Assembly: GCA_023955635.1 (NCBI GenBank)
Contig: JAMXHR010000011.1
Location: 62,001 to 126,000 of the forward strand
From: Methanosarcina sp. ERenArc_MAG2
GTDB lineage: Archaea; Halobacteriota; Methanosarcinia; Methanosarcinales; Methanosarcinaceae
Direction of reading: 5' to 3'
Length of the DNA: 64,000 nucleotides
Below, in pieces: positions 9,898 through 19,121 of the stretch; positions within the stretch are counted from its first letter, which is position 1; each line of letters begins with the position of its first letter. A program made the position numbers and the translations under genes. The notes below the pieces were generated by a model. That model ran no database searches and was not told where the DNA came from. It saw nothing but the letters and a program-made list of their open reading frames with translations.

Positions 9898-10329
9898 TTA
9901 TTTCTTTGCGTCCTCGACTTCTTCCATTACTGACATGTATTCCTGAAAAACGAAGGGGAGATCTATAGTAGCCAGCAGATCCACAATCCCAAGAGCTGCA
10001 AAAACTTTTCCGTCTTTTGAGCGAATGGGAGCAACAACCACATGTTTTCCTCTATACACACCTTCTGTGGGAACTTCATGGGCGATTTTGTTTGTTTTTA
10101 ATACTTCTTCGAGTACAGGCCCTGTGTAGGCCCTGTCGAGGATTTTTCCTTTTTCCAGGCGAAGCCCTTTTCGTTTGAGACTGCGAATGGTCGTAGGAAG
10201 TCCAATGACCGAATGCACTGCGATTGCTATTGCCTCAAGGTCTTCGGGCCCTGAGTCTTCTGAGAGAGATAGGGAAATAATGTTTTCACCCCCGTAGATT
10301 ACTGGATACCGGATTGGATAAAAGGCCAA
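9898..10329 (-). CDS. DUF2111 family protein
   Basis: This protein of up to 143 residues matches the DUF2111 family, which is mainly found in methanogens and has no known function. Recognisable parts are SGPEDLEAIAIAVHSVIGLP, TTIRSLKRKGLRLEKG and the C-terminal VVVAPIRSKDGKVFAALGIVDLL. The start is uncertain. TTG 10329 gives an odd N-terminus; a GTG about 55 bases downstream would give MKTLFSLSLSEDSG if one T is missing from a short T run, which would match the error type seen elsewhere in this window. DUF166 lies 72 bases upstream on the same strand, so the two may form a transcript. Confidence 0.65.
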   Translation of the reverse strand: MAFYPIRYPVIYGGENIISLSLSEDSGPEDLEAIAIAVHSVIGLPTTIRSLKRKGLRLEKGKILDRAYTGPVLEEVLKTNKIAHEVPTEGVYRGKHVVVAPIRSKDGKVFAALGIVDLLATIDLPFVFQEYMSVMEEVEDAKK

Positions 10330-10401
10330 AGCTGTTCATTTCTGAAAAGCCAAGTCCCACTTTCCGGCTATATGGAATATGTTTTTTCAAAGAATATATA
10401 A

Positions 10402-11063
10402 TCACTCCCTAGTCTCAAGCGCTTTTATAAACGCCTGCTTGTGCAGCTCTCCGGACTCATGGATTCCACCAAGATCACCACGGGAAGCCCTGCAGGGGTA
10501 ATGCTGGATCAACAGCCCGGCTCTAGGGGTGCGTCTTTTACCGAGGTTCCAACGATTTCTTTTGCCATATACCAGGTACTCCCACATGGAGCGCCTTTTA
10601 TCACCTCGACGTCGGTAATTTTTCCGTCTTCTGTTTTTACTTTCAGAACAGGAGATCCAAAGATATCCGTAAATAGCTTGTTGAAGGCATTGGATTTAAG
10701 ACTACAGCAGATCTCATCTACCTCGATGTCCATGCCTGAAACTTTTGAGATCTTTTGGAGTTCGGGAATCGAAGCTCTGGACGGCCCACCCGGAACAATC
10801 AGGGAACGAACACCAGCCTCTGCCGCGAGCCTTGCAATTGAAGATGTCAGATCCGGATGCAAAGAATAAGTAATTATGATTTCGGCAGAAAGAACACGTC
10901 TATCGAAATTAAGAGTTTCCAGGAATTCATCAGGCTCTTCAATGAACACAGGCACGAACTCAGGCAAGTCAGCAGTTACAACTGTAAAATCGCTATGTTC
11001 CCTGACAGTCTCAATCAGGCGGTGCCCGTATTTGCCTCGAGTAATAACTCCTATTACAGTCAT
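10402..11063 (-). CDS. DUF166 family protein (one-base frameshift)
   Basis: The protein begins MTVIGVITRGKYGHRLIETV and continues with SAEIIITYSLHPDL, LIVPGGPSRASIPEL and a Cys pair in VDEICCSLK, then GAPCGSTWYMAKEIVG. This is the archaeal DUF166 family, often mislabelled thymidylate synthase; the function is unknown. The conserved Cys residues hint at metal or thiol chemistry, which is inference. Adding one base to the G4 run at 10526-10529 joins the main part to the tail PPRAGLLIQHYPCRASRGDLG and a stop at 10402, giving 220 residues, the usual size. Without the repair the tail, including a conserved Cys, is lost. Confidence 0.75.
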
Positions 11064-11204
11064 TACTCTAAGTTATTTTTAATATTGTATAAATAGATGC
11101 TTATTTTATCTGGAACTCCTGCCCTGACTAGCCAGACATATGGAAGTCCCTATAGAGTATAAATACAGATAGTGCGTTTCAATAAAAACCTTTAAAGAAA
11201 AAAG

Positions 11205-11831
11205 ATGGTCCTTATGAAAGGCAAACTGATCACACTTGAAGGCATTGACGGTTCAGGGAAAAGCACGGTTGCAAAAAAGCTTCAGGAAAACCCCGAAATT
11301 AAAGCCTTTGAACCTGTTTTTACCAGGGAACCAACAAGAGGCACTCTTACTGGAAATGCTGTGGAAAAAGCCATCCAGTCAGATACCGACCAGCTTGCCG
11401 AGCTTTTCCTTTTTACAGCTGACCATGCCGAACACCTGGCAAAGCTTGTAAAGCCTGCGCTTGAAAGTGGAAAAACAGTGATTTCTGACCGCTATTCCGA
11501 CAGCCGATATGCTTACCAGGGCATAACCTTGAAAACTCGCCTGGAAAATTCTCTTGAATGGGTAAAGAATCTGCATAGAAACTGGACTATTGTTCCGGAC
11601 CTGACTTTTCTGTTTGATATAAGGCCCGAAATCTCAGTTGAGCGTTGCGGGAGGCGAGGAGAGCAAAGCAAGTTCGAGAAAATAGAATTTTTACGAGGAG
11701 TCAGGGAGACTTTCCTCAGGCTTGCGGCAGAAGATCCAGAACGTTTTATTGTAATCGATGCTTCCCTTTCTCCTGAAAGCATAGAAAAGGAAGTTGCAGA
11801 AAAAATTCTGGAGTTCCTGAACAGGAACTGA
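11205..11831 (+). CDS. tmk: Thymidylate kinase
   Basis: Tmk phosphorylates dTMP to dTDP. The P-loop GIDGSGKST lies at about residues 13-21, the DRYSDSRYAYQG motif (DRx) near residue 94, and the LID-like segment RCGRRGEQSKFEK near residue 147. The length, 208 residues, is normal and the frame is intact. Two starts are possible, ATG 11205 and ATG 11214 (MKGKLITLEG); the second follows a GATGGT ribosome-binding-like site. It converges with the small gene at 11950. Confidence 0.92.
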   Translation: MVLMKGKLITLEGIDGSGKSTVAKKLQENPEIKAFEPVFTREPTRGTLTGNAVEKAIQSDTDQLAELFLFTADHAEHLAKLVKPALESGKTVISDRYSDSRYAYQGITLKTRLENSLEWVKNLHRNWTIVPDLTFLFDIRPEISVERCGRRGEQSKFEKIEFLRGVRETFLRLAAEDPERFIVIDASLSPESIEKEVAEKILEFLNRN

Positions 11832-11949
11832 CCAGACAGACAATTAAACCGGAAAAATTAAACTCGAAAAAAGAGAAATATCCCGTTAAAGCCCATTATC
11901 ATCCGCGAATTTTATCAGGGCTTCCCCTAACATTCTGACATGTGTAGGG

Positions 11950-12144
11950 TTAAGGTTGAACCTTGATTTTTTTACTCCCCCGTTCCTTTGCGAGCTCGAC
12001 ATATTCCTTTTCGAAACGGTCACTGTGAGCAAGGGAGATGGTCATGTACCAACCTCCTCCCATTTTGATCTCTACATACCCGTCTCCGCTTCTCTCCTCA
12101 GTATTTTCCTCAACATTCTCTTCAGATATGTTTTCCTTTACCAT
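11950..12144 (-). CDS. Small conserved-looking hypothetical protein
   Basis: From ATG 12144 (MVKENISEENVEENTEERSG) the frame gives 64 residues: an acidic N-terminus, then YVEIKMGGGWYMTISLAHSD, and a basic C-terminus ending KKIKVQP. The Gly-rich aromatic middle looks like a real small fold. I do not recognise the family. A GAGG site about 12 bases upstream supports this start; an in-frame start at 12249 would add a hydrophobic segment from AT-rich leader sequence and is unlikely. Confidence 0.55.
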   Translation of the reverse strand: MVKENISEENVEENTEERSGDGYVEIKMGGGWYMTISLAHSDRFEKEYVELAKERGSKKIKVQP

Positions 12145-12274
12145 ACTGTAAACCTCACAATTCTTAGTGTTTAAAGTGAAATCTGCTGTTTGAATATAAA
12201 GATATTCGATAGATTGTATACCAGACATATAAGGTAGGAGTAAAAACATTCCCGATATGCATGATCACCTTTTG

Positions 12275-12997
12275 TTATACTTTAAGCCCTGAATTCAGCA
12301 CATCCGGAGAAACCATCCCTGAGTGAACTGCAGTTGCAACCAGGGCCCCTTTTATCCCTAGTCTATCGAGAGTGAAAAGGTCTTCCATATCCTTGACTCC
12401 TCCTGCAAGCAGCACACTGTGCCTGGAGTATTCAACCAGTTTGCGAAGGAATTCAGGATCAAAGCCTGAGGCAGTTCCAACCCTGTCAAGGTCAAGAAAA
12501 ATAAGGTCTTTTAAGGGGAAATTATTTAGAACTTTTACGATTTCAAAAGGAGATTCAGGAATCTCAGGGTCCTCTTTCAGGACTTTTCCATGCTTCATAT
12601 CAATGCTGACACTGATCCTTCCGGGATTTTCGAAAGCTGCGTCTTTGATTGCTGAAATTGTACCGGTTTCTGTACCTATCACAGCAGTCCCTGCAATGGA
12701 AAGAGCTTTATTCACGTCTTCTGGAGATGAGATCCCGAAATCAAGCATCGTGTCTGCTCTTAAACTTACTTCCCGGATGATTTCGGCATTTGCTTCGAGA
12801 GGTCCTTTGCCCTGCAGCATATTAAGGTCGGCAATATATACTTCCCTGGGTTGAAGGAGCTTGACTATGCTGACAGGGTCCGAACTACTACATACAACAC
12901 TTGAATCTGAAACATGAAGGTACTTTTCCCTGACACCGCCCTTTGCAAGAACTACGCTACGGTTAAATATATCCATCACAAAAACTACTCGGAACAT
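12275..12997 (-). CDS. HisA/HisF-related TIM-barrel protein
   Basis: The 240-residue protein is a HisA-like barrel: N-terminal FVMDIFNRSVVLAKGG, ADLNMLQGKGPLEAN (phosphate-site half), MLDFGISSPEDV, and C-terminal LLAGGVKDMEDL and GALVATAVHSG. Archaeal proteins of this type are distinct from true HisA and HisF of histidine synthesis. The reaction is unknown. It is divergent from mfnB, with a 111-base shared spacer containing TATA-like sequence (TATAAAAAATATAAAA at 13022-13037), so a role linked to C1-cofactor synthesis is a fair inference. The frame is intact. Confidence 0.7.
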   Translation of the reverse strand: MFRVVFVMDIFNRSVVLAKGGVREKYLHVSDSSVVCSSSDPVSIVKLLQPREVYIADLNMLQGKGPLEANAEIIREVSLRADTMLDFGISSPEDVNKALSIAGTAVIGTETGTISAIKDAAFENPGRISVSIDMKHGKVLKEDPEIPESPFEIVKVLNNFPLKDLIFLDLDRVGTASGFDPEFLRKLVEYSRHSVLLAGGVKDMEDLFTLDRLGIKGALVATAVHSGMVSPDVLNSGLKV

Positions 12998-13108
12998 ACT
13001 TATTACATAGTTGCATCATCCTATAAAAAATATAAAATAATGTTTATTGTATAAAAAAGATAATATTCATCATAGGATTCAAATTCCATATTTAGTTAGA
13101 GGATTTTT

Positions 13109-13812
13109 ATGAAACTGCTTGTAAGTCCAATCAATAGAGAGGAAGCAATTATTGCTTCCAGAGGCGGCGCAGACATTGTGGATGTCAAAAACCCGAAAGA
13201 AGGTTCCCTTGGTGCGAATTTCCCGTGGATAATAAGGGAAGTAAAAGAGGCTGTAGATGGCAGACAGCCGATAAGCGCAACTATAGGAGATTTTAATTAC
13301 AAACCAGGAACTGCTTCCCTTGCAGCATTTGGGGCAGCAGTTGCAGGAGCGGATTATATTAAGGTAGGCCTTTACGATATTCAGACTGAAGCCCAGGCCC
13401 TTGAGCTTCTCACAAAAATAACACGAGCTGTAAAAGATTACGACTCAACAAAAAAGTAGTTGCCTCAGGATATTCGGACTACAAACGTATCAATTCAATT
13501 TCTCCGCTATTGCTTCCGTCAGTTGCCGCAGAGGCTGGGGCAGATGTAGTGATGGTTGATACAGCAATCAAGGATGGAAAATCTACCTTCGAGTTCATGG
13601 ATGAGAATGAACTTAAAAAATTCACTGAGCTTGCCCATGAATACGGACTTGAAAACGCGATTGCCGGTTCCCTCAAATTTGAGGATCTTCCGGTACTTGA
13701 AAGGATAGGGCCAGACATTATTGGTGTCCGGGGCATGGTCTGCGGAGGGGACAGAAGAACTGCGATCCGGCAGGAACTGGTCGAAAAGCTCGTAGCTGAG
13801 TGCCAGGCCTGA
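13109..13812 (+). CDS. mfnB: (5-formylfuran-3-yl)methyl phosphate synthase (one-base frameshift)
   Basis: MfnB condenses two molecules of glyceraldehyde-3-phosphate to the furan precursor of methanofuran. The active-site pair DVK (Asp25, Lys27) lies in DIVDVKNPKEGSLGANFPW; further landmarks are SATIGDFNYKPGTASLAA, GADYIKVGLYD and VVMVDTAIKDGKSTF. The frame breaks in the A6 run 13450-13455, where TAG appears too early; one more A gives STKKVVASGYSDYKRINS and a 234-residue protein, the family length. I read this as a sequence error in a gene needed for methanogenesis. Confidence 0.93.
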
Positions 13813-13914
13813 AAAACTCTGCTTATTCAATGTAAAAATGGAAGTTTATGCCGGCAGGTCGTTCAGGCAAGCCGGCCACAAAATAAATATAAACAAATAA
13901 CTATTTTTAGTCTG

Positions 13915-14448
13915 ATGTTTATTTTTGGACATATAGGGATTACTCTGGGAATATTCTATTTGCTGAACACTTTATTTTCAAAAAATAGCTTCCTGGCAAC
14001 CGTCCCATACATTGTATTTGGGTCACTCCTACCGGACATTATAGATAAACCTCTTGGCAGAATAATCCTTGCTGAAACCATAGGAAGCGGACGTATCTTT
14101 GCCCATACTCTATTGTTCGGGGCTCTGCTTGGTCTAGCAGGTTACTATCTCTACCATAAGGGGCAAGATAAACTTCTGATTGTTGCAGGAGCATCTTTTT
14201 GTCATCTGCTTGAAGATCAAATGTGGAATACTCCTAACATATTTTTATGGCCACTTTTAGGCTGGGAATTCCCTAGAGATACGATTTCCGGGAACTTTAT
14301 CGATTATCTGATGATAATTTTCAATCGATCATATGACCCCGCAGTTAAAGTAACTTTTACCTCAGAAATAATAGGACTGCTTATAATTGTCCTTCTTACT
14401 GGCAAATATATTCAATTGAAAATGAAAGAAAATTCTGTAGTAAAATAA
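13915..14448 (+). CDS. YdjM-like membrane-bound metal-dependent hydrolase family protein
   Basis: The 177-residue protein starts MFIFGHIGITLGIFYLLN and has the family's spaced residues: GHIGITLG, GSLLPDIIDKPLG, GRIFAHTLLFG and SFCHLLEDQMW, with conserved His and Asp that could bind a metal. About four membrane helices are visible. Relatives are annotated as membrane-bound metal-dependent hydrolases; the substrate is unknown. A TATA-like AAATAAATATAAAC precedes the ATG by about 25 bases. A decayed second copy lies at 25058-25513. Confidence 0.7.
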   Translation: MFIFGHIGITLGIFYLLNTLFSKNSFLATVPYIVFGSLLPDIIDKPLGRIILAETIGSGRIFAHTLLFGALLGLAGYYLYHKGQDKLLIVAGASFCHLLEDQMWNTPNIFLWPLLGWEFPRDTISGNFIDYLMIIFNRSYDPAVKVTFTSEIIGLLIIVLLTGKYIQLKMKENSVVK

Positions 14449-14493
14449 ATAAAGAGAAAAAGAGAGGAAATTTACTTTAAGGCGGAAAGGCAC

Positions 14494-14535
14494 CTTCCCC
14501 AGAACCGGAGCTGTCAGGCAAATGTCTGGGGGAAG
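14494..14535. terminator. Hairpin between convergent genes
   Basis: CTTCCCCAGA (14494-14503) can pair with TCTGGGGGAAG (14525-14535) with one bulged G. It lies between two convergent genes, where a two-way transcript end is expected. Confidence 0.4.
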
Positions 14536-14539
14536 CAGT

Positions 14540-16320
14540 TCATGGTTTGTGTTTATAAATTTCTATATTAAGAGAGTCGTAGATCTTGTGCACAAGGTAA
14601 TCGTTCTGAGTTCTTGAGATGTTTCCGGTAGAAACTGGTGCTTCATCGGATTTTTGCTTATTCAGGCTCAAAGCCTCCGAAAAGGTGGTTACCACTAGAT
14701 AGAAAGGTTCGTTTTCCACTTTATCTAAAGGTATAATCCCTTCATAATCACTTTTATAGGCATAAATAGGTCTTGCAGAGACCTCAGCAAATTCGGCAGA
14801 CCGGCTAAGATTGCCGCTAAAAGTTTCTGACAGAGTGTTGTTTCTTTCCTCACTTCCAGAAGACATATATGGATAAGTTTCTTTTACTCCGCATAACCAC
14901 TGAATTCCTTCTACCTCATTTTGTGAGACTACTTCAGAAATTCCACCGGTATATGGAGAACTGAAGCAGGTAAAGAATCCCAGGGTCCAGAGAAGGCAAA
15001 GGACCAGTACTGCGGAGCCAAGACCCAGGGTATATCCTTTTCTCAGGAAAATAACATAGAGGGAATACCCCAGCAGAGGGATCTGGGCAAAAATAATGAA
15101 ACTAAGATTTGCAAACCTATCTGGAGGGTAAGGAAGAAAGGGATTTAAAAGGAAGGCAAGCTCCAGGAAAAAGGTTGCGATATAAAGGATTAAAAAGCGG
15201 GGATACCTGCGGACAAAATGGTGGCAAAATCTTTTACGGTTCTGCCATACAATTACTGAGTTAATCAGAATAAAAATTAATGGAATATAGTACTTGCCGT
15301 AATAGAGATTTAAAAAATGCACGAACTCGAAAAAGCCATTTTCTGTTCCTGGCACCCTGGAAAAGGCTGCAGCCATTAACGTCTCGGTGCGCAAGACAAG
15401 AGTCGAAAGGAAGACATCGAGAAACTGGGGAGCGTATTTTGCATAGAGCAGGAAACCTCCCGAGGCAAACGACAGAAAGATAAATATAGGGACTTTCCTT
15501 CCCCGGGAAGAGCCGGAAAGGAAATTAAGACTCCGAATTTTACGGAGAAATCCGAACTTCAATATTGTGCTCGAAAAGATGAGGGACAGGGAAAAACAAG
15601 CCAAGTATGCAAAAATGAAAGGATGGGCTAACGGAACCAAAGGCAACATGAAAAGAAGGCAAACGCCCATTGCCCTATTTTTATCAGAAAGCGCGTTTCT
15701 CAGCACAAAAAGATAGAGAGGCACCAGACAGAAGCACAGGTAGTAAGGAGCTGATGAGGCCTGGAAATACCCGAAATAAGGAATAAGCGAAGAGAGAAAA
15801 GCTACTGAGACCAGTTTTTCCCTGCTCATAAAAATTCGGTAAAACAGGAACATTCCGGTAATAAACATGATTGAAAAAAAACTGGCAAAAAATAGGAAAG
15901 TACCCAGGTTTCAAGGCCTGAAATCAAAGACATGGCTGAAACAAGCAGAGGACCCGTAGGAGAAAGACTGGAAAAACCTGCAGAATCAGAAAGTGCACTC
16001 TGTCCTGCAAGCCCGATATATGAAAATTCTTTACCCCTGCCGACTGAAACATAGCCAAGGATATAAGGGATGATCAGTACCGTAATGTGAACAAGCAGCA
16101 GTATAAGAACTGCACTTATTTTTCTGTATGCAAGGAGCAGAACGCAGGCTGAAAGGTAACAAAGTAGCAGGGTCAGATAAAAGTGAAAAGGAAGCTGCTC
16201 ATAGATGTTGCTTGTATACCCTTCTGACGGGATCCCCCTAAGAATAAAGAGACTGTAAACCAGTAGTAAGAGAGAAATCGAGGTTATAAGATTTAATATG
16301 TTATTGGTGATTTTAGACAA
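14540..16320 (-). CDS. Large polytopic membrane protein, GT-C-like (one-base frameshift)
   Basis: Joining the frames by adding one base to the A8 run at 15874-15881 gives a 593-residue protein (LPVFFSIMFITGMFLFYRI). It has about a dozen hydrophobic segments and a C-terminal soluble part of some 130 residues with Cys, Tyr and Asn-X-Ser/Thr sites, ending in a SLNIEIYKHKP strand. This build, many helices followed by an outside domain, is that of GT-C glycosyltransferases and related surface-polymer enzymes, but no catalytic motif is certain. Two other genes here (28850 and 46042) share the design. I cannot name its substrate. The N-terminus MSKITNNILNLITSISLLLL may be a membrane anchor. Confidence 0.55.
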
Positions 16321-17119
16321 TGTGTCCCCATCCTTTTAGAAAGTTACAGAGTCCAGTTTCCGCACCTAGGTATGAACCATCCCAGAAACAGTGGTTTCAC
16401 TCCTATAGGGTTTTGCTTTAACAGGCAACATACAGGCCCAAAAACTTTCGTTCTCAAGATGTTTATAGTTCGTTATTCGTTTCTCCTCGTTCTCATTTTT
16501 TCCTATATCCATTCGGCCCAACCAATAATTAATGGTTGTGCCCGAAATGCAGATTGATATACCTGCCTCAACCTAATTAATGTTTTCATGGATTAAAAAT
16601 TTCCAACAATTAAAGGCTTTCGGGCATTATGCTTCACTCCACTATTTTTACTGAAATAATTCCCGCATAAAGTTATATTTTCCTTGAATGGATTTTGCTG
16701 CTATTGGAGTTATATTCCATCTTAATTTCCTAGAGTGAAGATTGAGCTATCCAGTTAGTTTCCGATTCCTGCCTCTAAGGGGTGATCCCTGGATATTTCT
16801 CCAAGAAAAAGCATTATTATGATCAGAATAATGAAGTGCTTTTCTCTGAAGGCAGGACTCAGGGCAACCATCTGGATCATAGATCGCATTCCGAAGACGG
16901 GAAGATTCAATCCTGGATCGACTAGATTAAGGCTAATTTACGATGATGAGTTTTCTAGTAAATTAGAAGCAGACAGCTCATTCATATATGCAATATAAAG
17001 TAACTCTCCTCAACCACTATTAGATGGCTTTTTAAGCAGGTCGGGCAATGGGTCCAATAGGCGCACTTGTCATTATTTGCCGGTTCCGATTATAAAATTT
17101 TGAATAATATTCTCAAGTA
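16321..17119. other. Gene-free AT-rich spacer
   Basis: I see no supported gene in these 800 bases. Frames are broken by many stops on both strands. A 61-codon frame at 16372-16557 has no family features. The spacer separates two leftward genes of the surface-polymer region and may be decayed sequence. Confidence 0.4.
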
Positions 17120-18016
17120 TTATATTCCTGAGTAATCCCTCAAGCATATTTTTTTAACCTCATTCAGGTTTCTCAGAATGTGACGGATTCTATTTTCTAC
17201 AAGCTTTCCTTTTATGCACCAGTAAAAGGGTCTGTTTTTCCCTATTGAAGGAAATCTAGTACATGAAATATCAAGCGGGTGGAAATAGAATATCGTATGT
17301 CCTCTTTTCAGGCTCTGGATCAGCCCATTTAAGACTAGAGGAGCTCCCAAAAAGCGTAGGATTGGGCCTCCGGATGCCGGAATTTTCAGTCCGTTTTGAT
17401 AATAGGCCCAGGGAAACTCAATAAAGTTTCTATCATTGCCTGCTTCAAGCCTACTTTTTGCAGGATAGTAGGGAAAAGATGAAACTCTATTTAGGGGCGA
17501 ATCAGTTTTATTATAAAGAGAATTTACGGATACTGATGAATCATATTTGAACCCGATATGTTCCAGTAAATCCACCATCCAGCCGCCTATCAGGGCATTT
17601 GGTGCCCTGTACCCTACCACTTTCTCCCCGCTAATTTTTTCCAGGATCCTTTTTGCAAGCAATGTCATCTGCTCAAATTCCTGATTACTCACTAATCGAG
17701 TCTTCGTCTCAGGATCGATTTTGCAGGCGTGATGCAGCCCATGACATGCAAGCTCATGCCCCCTTTCCACGATTGACTCGACAAGTCCTGGATAGTGCTC
17801 TACAGTGTCCGCAACTACAAAGAAAGTAGCAGTCACGTTGAACTCATCAAGAATATCCAGTACCCTGTTTGTAGGCTCAGTCAGGAAATCGTACCTACCG
17901 TGCCATTTTTCAAAGAACTCATTTACATTCTTGTAAACAGCATAAGGAGAGCTACAGACAGACGGAATGTGATACCAATCCTCAAGATCCACTGTAACCG
18001 AAAAACTTTCCTTCAT
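17120..18016 (-). CDS. Polysaccharide deacetylase (NodB-like), DUF3473-type
   Basis: The 298-residue protein has the NodB-fold motifs: TVDLEDWYH (motif 1, metal-binding and catalytic Asp), HELACHGLHH (motif 2, metal-binding His residues) and GYRAPN (motif 3). The C-terminal FYFHPLDIS supplies a further His. The arrangement matches deacetylases found beside exopolysaccharide and sorting loci. It would remove N-acetyl groups from a surface glycan or its precursor. Start: ATG 18016, with GGGGGA seven bases upstream; upstream in-frame starts would add AT-rich hydrophobic junk. No signal peptide is seen, so it may act inside the cell or on the inner face. Confidence 0.8.
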   Translation of the reverse strand: MKESFSVTVDLEDWYHIPSVCSSPYAVYKNVNEFFEKWHGRYDFLTEPTNRVLDILDEFNVTATFFVVADTVEHYPGLVESIVERGHELACHGLHHACKIDPETKTRLVSNQEFEQMTLLAKRILEKISGEKVVGYRAPNALIGGWMVDLLEHIGFKYDSSVSVNSLYNKTDSPLNRVSSFPYYPAKSRLEAGNDRNFIEFPWAYYQNGLKIPASGGPILRFLGAPLVLNGLIQSLKRGHTIFYFHPLDISCTRFPSIGKNRPFYWCIKGKLVENRIRHILRNLNEVKKICLRDYSGI

Positions 18017-18202
18017 AAGATCCCCCGCGCTACCAAACGCACTCATAAATATGTAATAAATCCTTGAGTTATACTGAAAGTTATATGGGAATGAAAACAA
18101 TGCAAAATTACACTTTGTAAAAAAATTACTAATTAGTTGAAGTGCACAAGAGTATAAAAAATTTTTGAGTATATCAGTTAAAATAAAAAAAGTGTGATAC
18201 AT

Positions 18203-18705
18203 CAGCAGAAATAGCTTATCATTAACAGTGAGAATTCAGTTGATAATAAATAGACATTTGTAGATATATATACATTATAATCCTAACCTAACGTCCTTCT
18301 GGACGATATGAAGGAATCCCAGGATCAAAGGAGAGAAACCAAGCGTTGCCTGAACGGCTGATTTCAAAATCTAAAGCGGTTACTCAAAAGAGCTTTTAAA
18401 ACTGTAAAATTAATCGAAAGCCATTGAGTTTCCCATAGTACTCAGACGAATACTATGATAATAAATCATATGAGCTATTATAGAAACATCTTAATAGAAA
18501 TGTGTAATAGATATATAGGAAAGATAATATTATTTACTTATTTTGCCTCCCTGCTGATCCCTTCCATTAAAACAAGGGGCATTGACCGGGAAGATAACGT
18601 CCTGTGGCCAGTAACTTTGAGAAATATCTGAGGAAAAGGAGACGTTACTTTATAAAATTTTGATTTCATTTAAAATTCCTATAAGGTCCAATCCAAAGTG
18701 ATGCA
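18203..18705. other. Gene-free spacer before a gene fragment
   Basis: No gene is supported. The sequence is AT-rich with short, interrupted frames. The two halves of the locus around it are transcribed away from each other, so promoters are expected here, but I cannot place one. Confidence 0.35.
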
Positions 18706-18834
18706 ATGACAATACGAAAGCTAGGAACCCTATTTTTGGTTGAATTCCTTATTTTGACAACCGTAGTGGCTGCTTTAGACGGCCAAGGTACACTAATTGT
18801 ATATGTTGCCGGAGATGGGAGCAGAGATTTCTAA
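18706..18834 (+). pseudogene. 5' fragment of a beta-helix surface protein gene
   Basis: ATG 18706 opens a 42-codon frame: a signal-like hydrophobic N-terminus (LGTLFLVEFLILTTVVAA) followed by TLIVYVAGDGSRDF and a stop. The last part matches the mature start of the four complete beta-helix proteins here (TVYVAGDGTGDFNCDG and close forms). The gene is cut just where NCDG should follow. It is the remnant of a fifth paralogue, 290 bases upstream of an intact one. Confidence 0.7.
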
Positions 18835-19121
18835 AAGGATACAATGGGCCCCGACAATCATAACTTTTTTAATAATGCTTAACTCAATTAAAGAAATTTT
18901 AATCACATAAACTTTTTGTACACTGCCACAATCAATGGATATCTTCTTTGTGTTTTGCAGACGCTCTAAGAAAAGGGAAATGAGTAAAAGATTACTCAGC
19001 AAAGCAACAGTGAAATCGACTAAATTAAAAAAATGCTAATATCCCAAAATCCAACTGACAAACTCCCTGCAGATAATTTTTCACGCCTGGAGATTTAGAA
19101 CTAAAAGTAAAAGGATAAAAA

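Noticed and set aside
13479..13830. Leftward frames over the second half of mfnB
   Set aside because: They are shadows of the mfnB coding sequence on the other strand.
18017..18202. N-terminal extension of the deacetylase
   Set aside because: The extra 62 residues are AT-rich leader sequence, and a strong GGGGGA site stands before the internal ATG at 18016.
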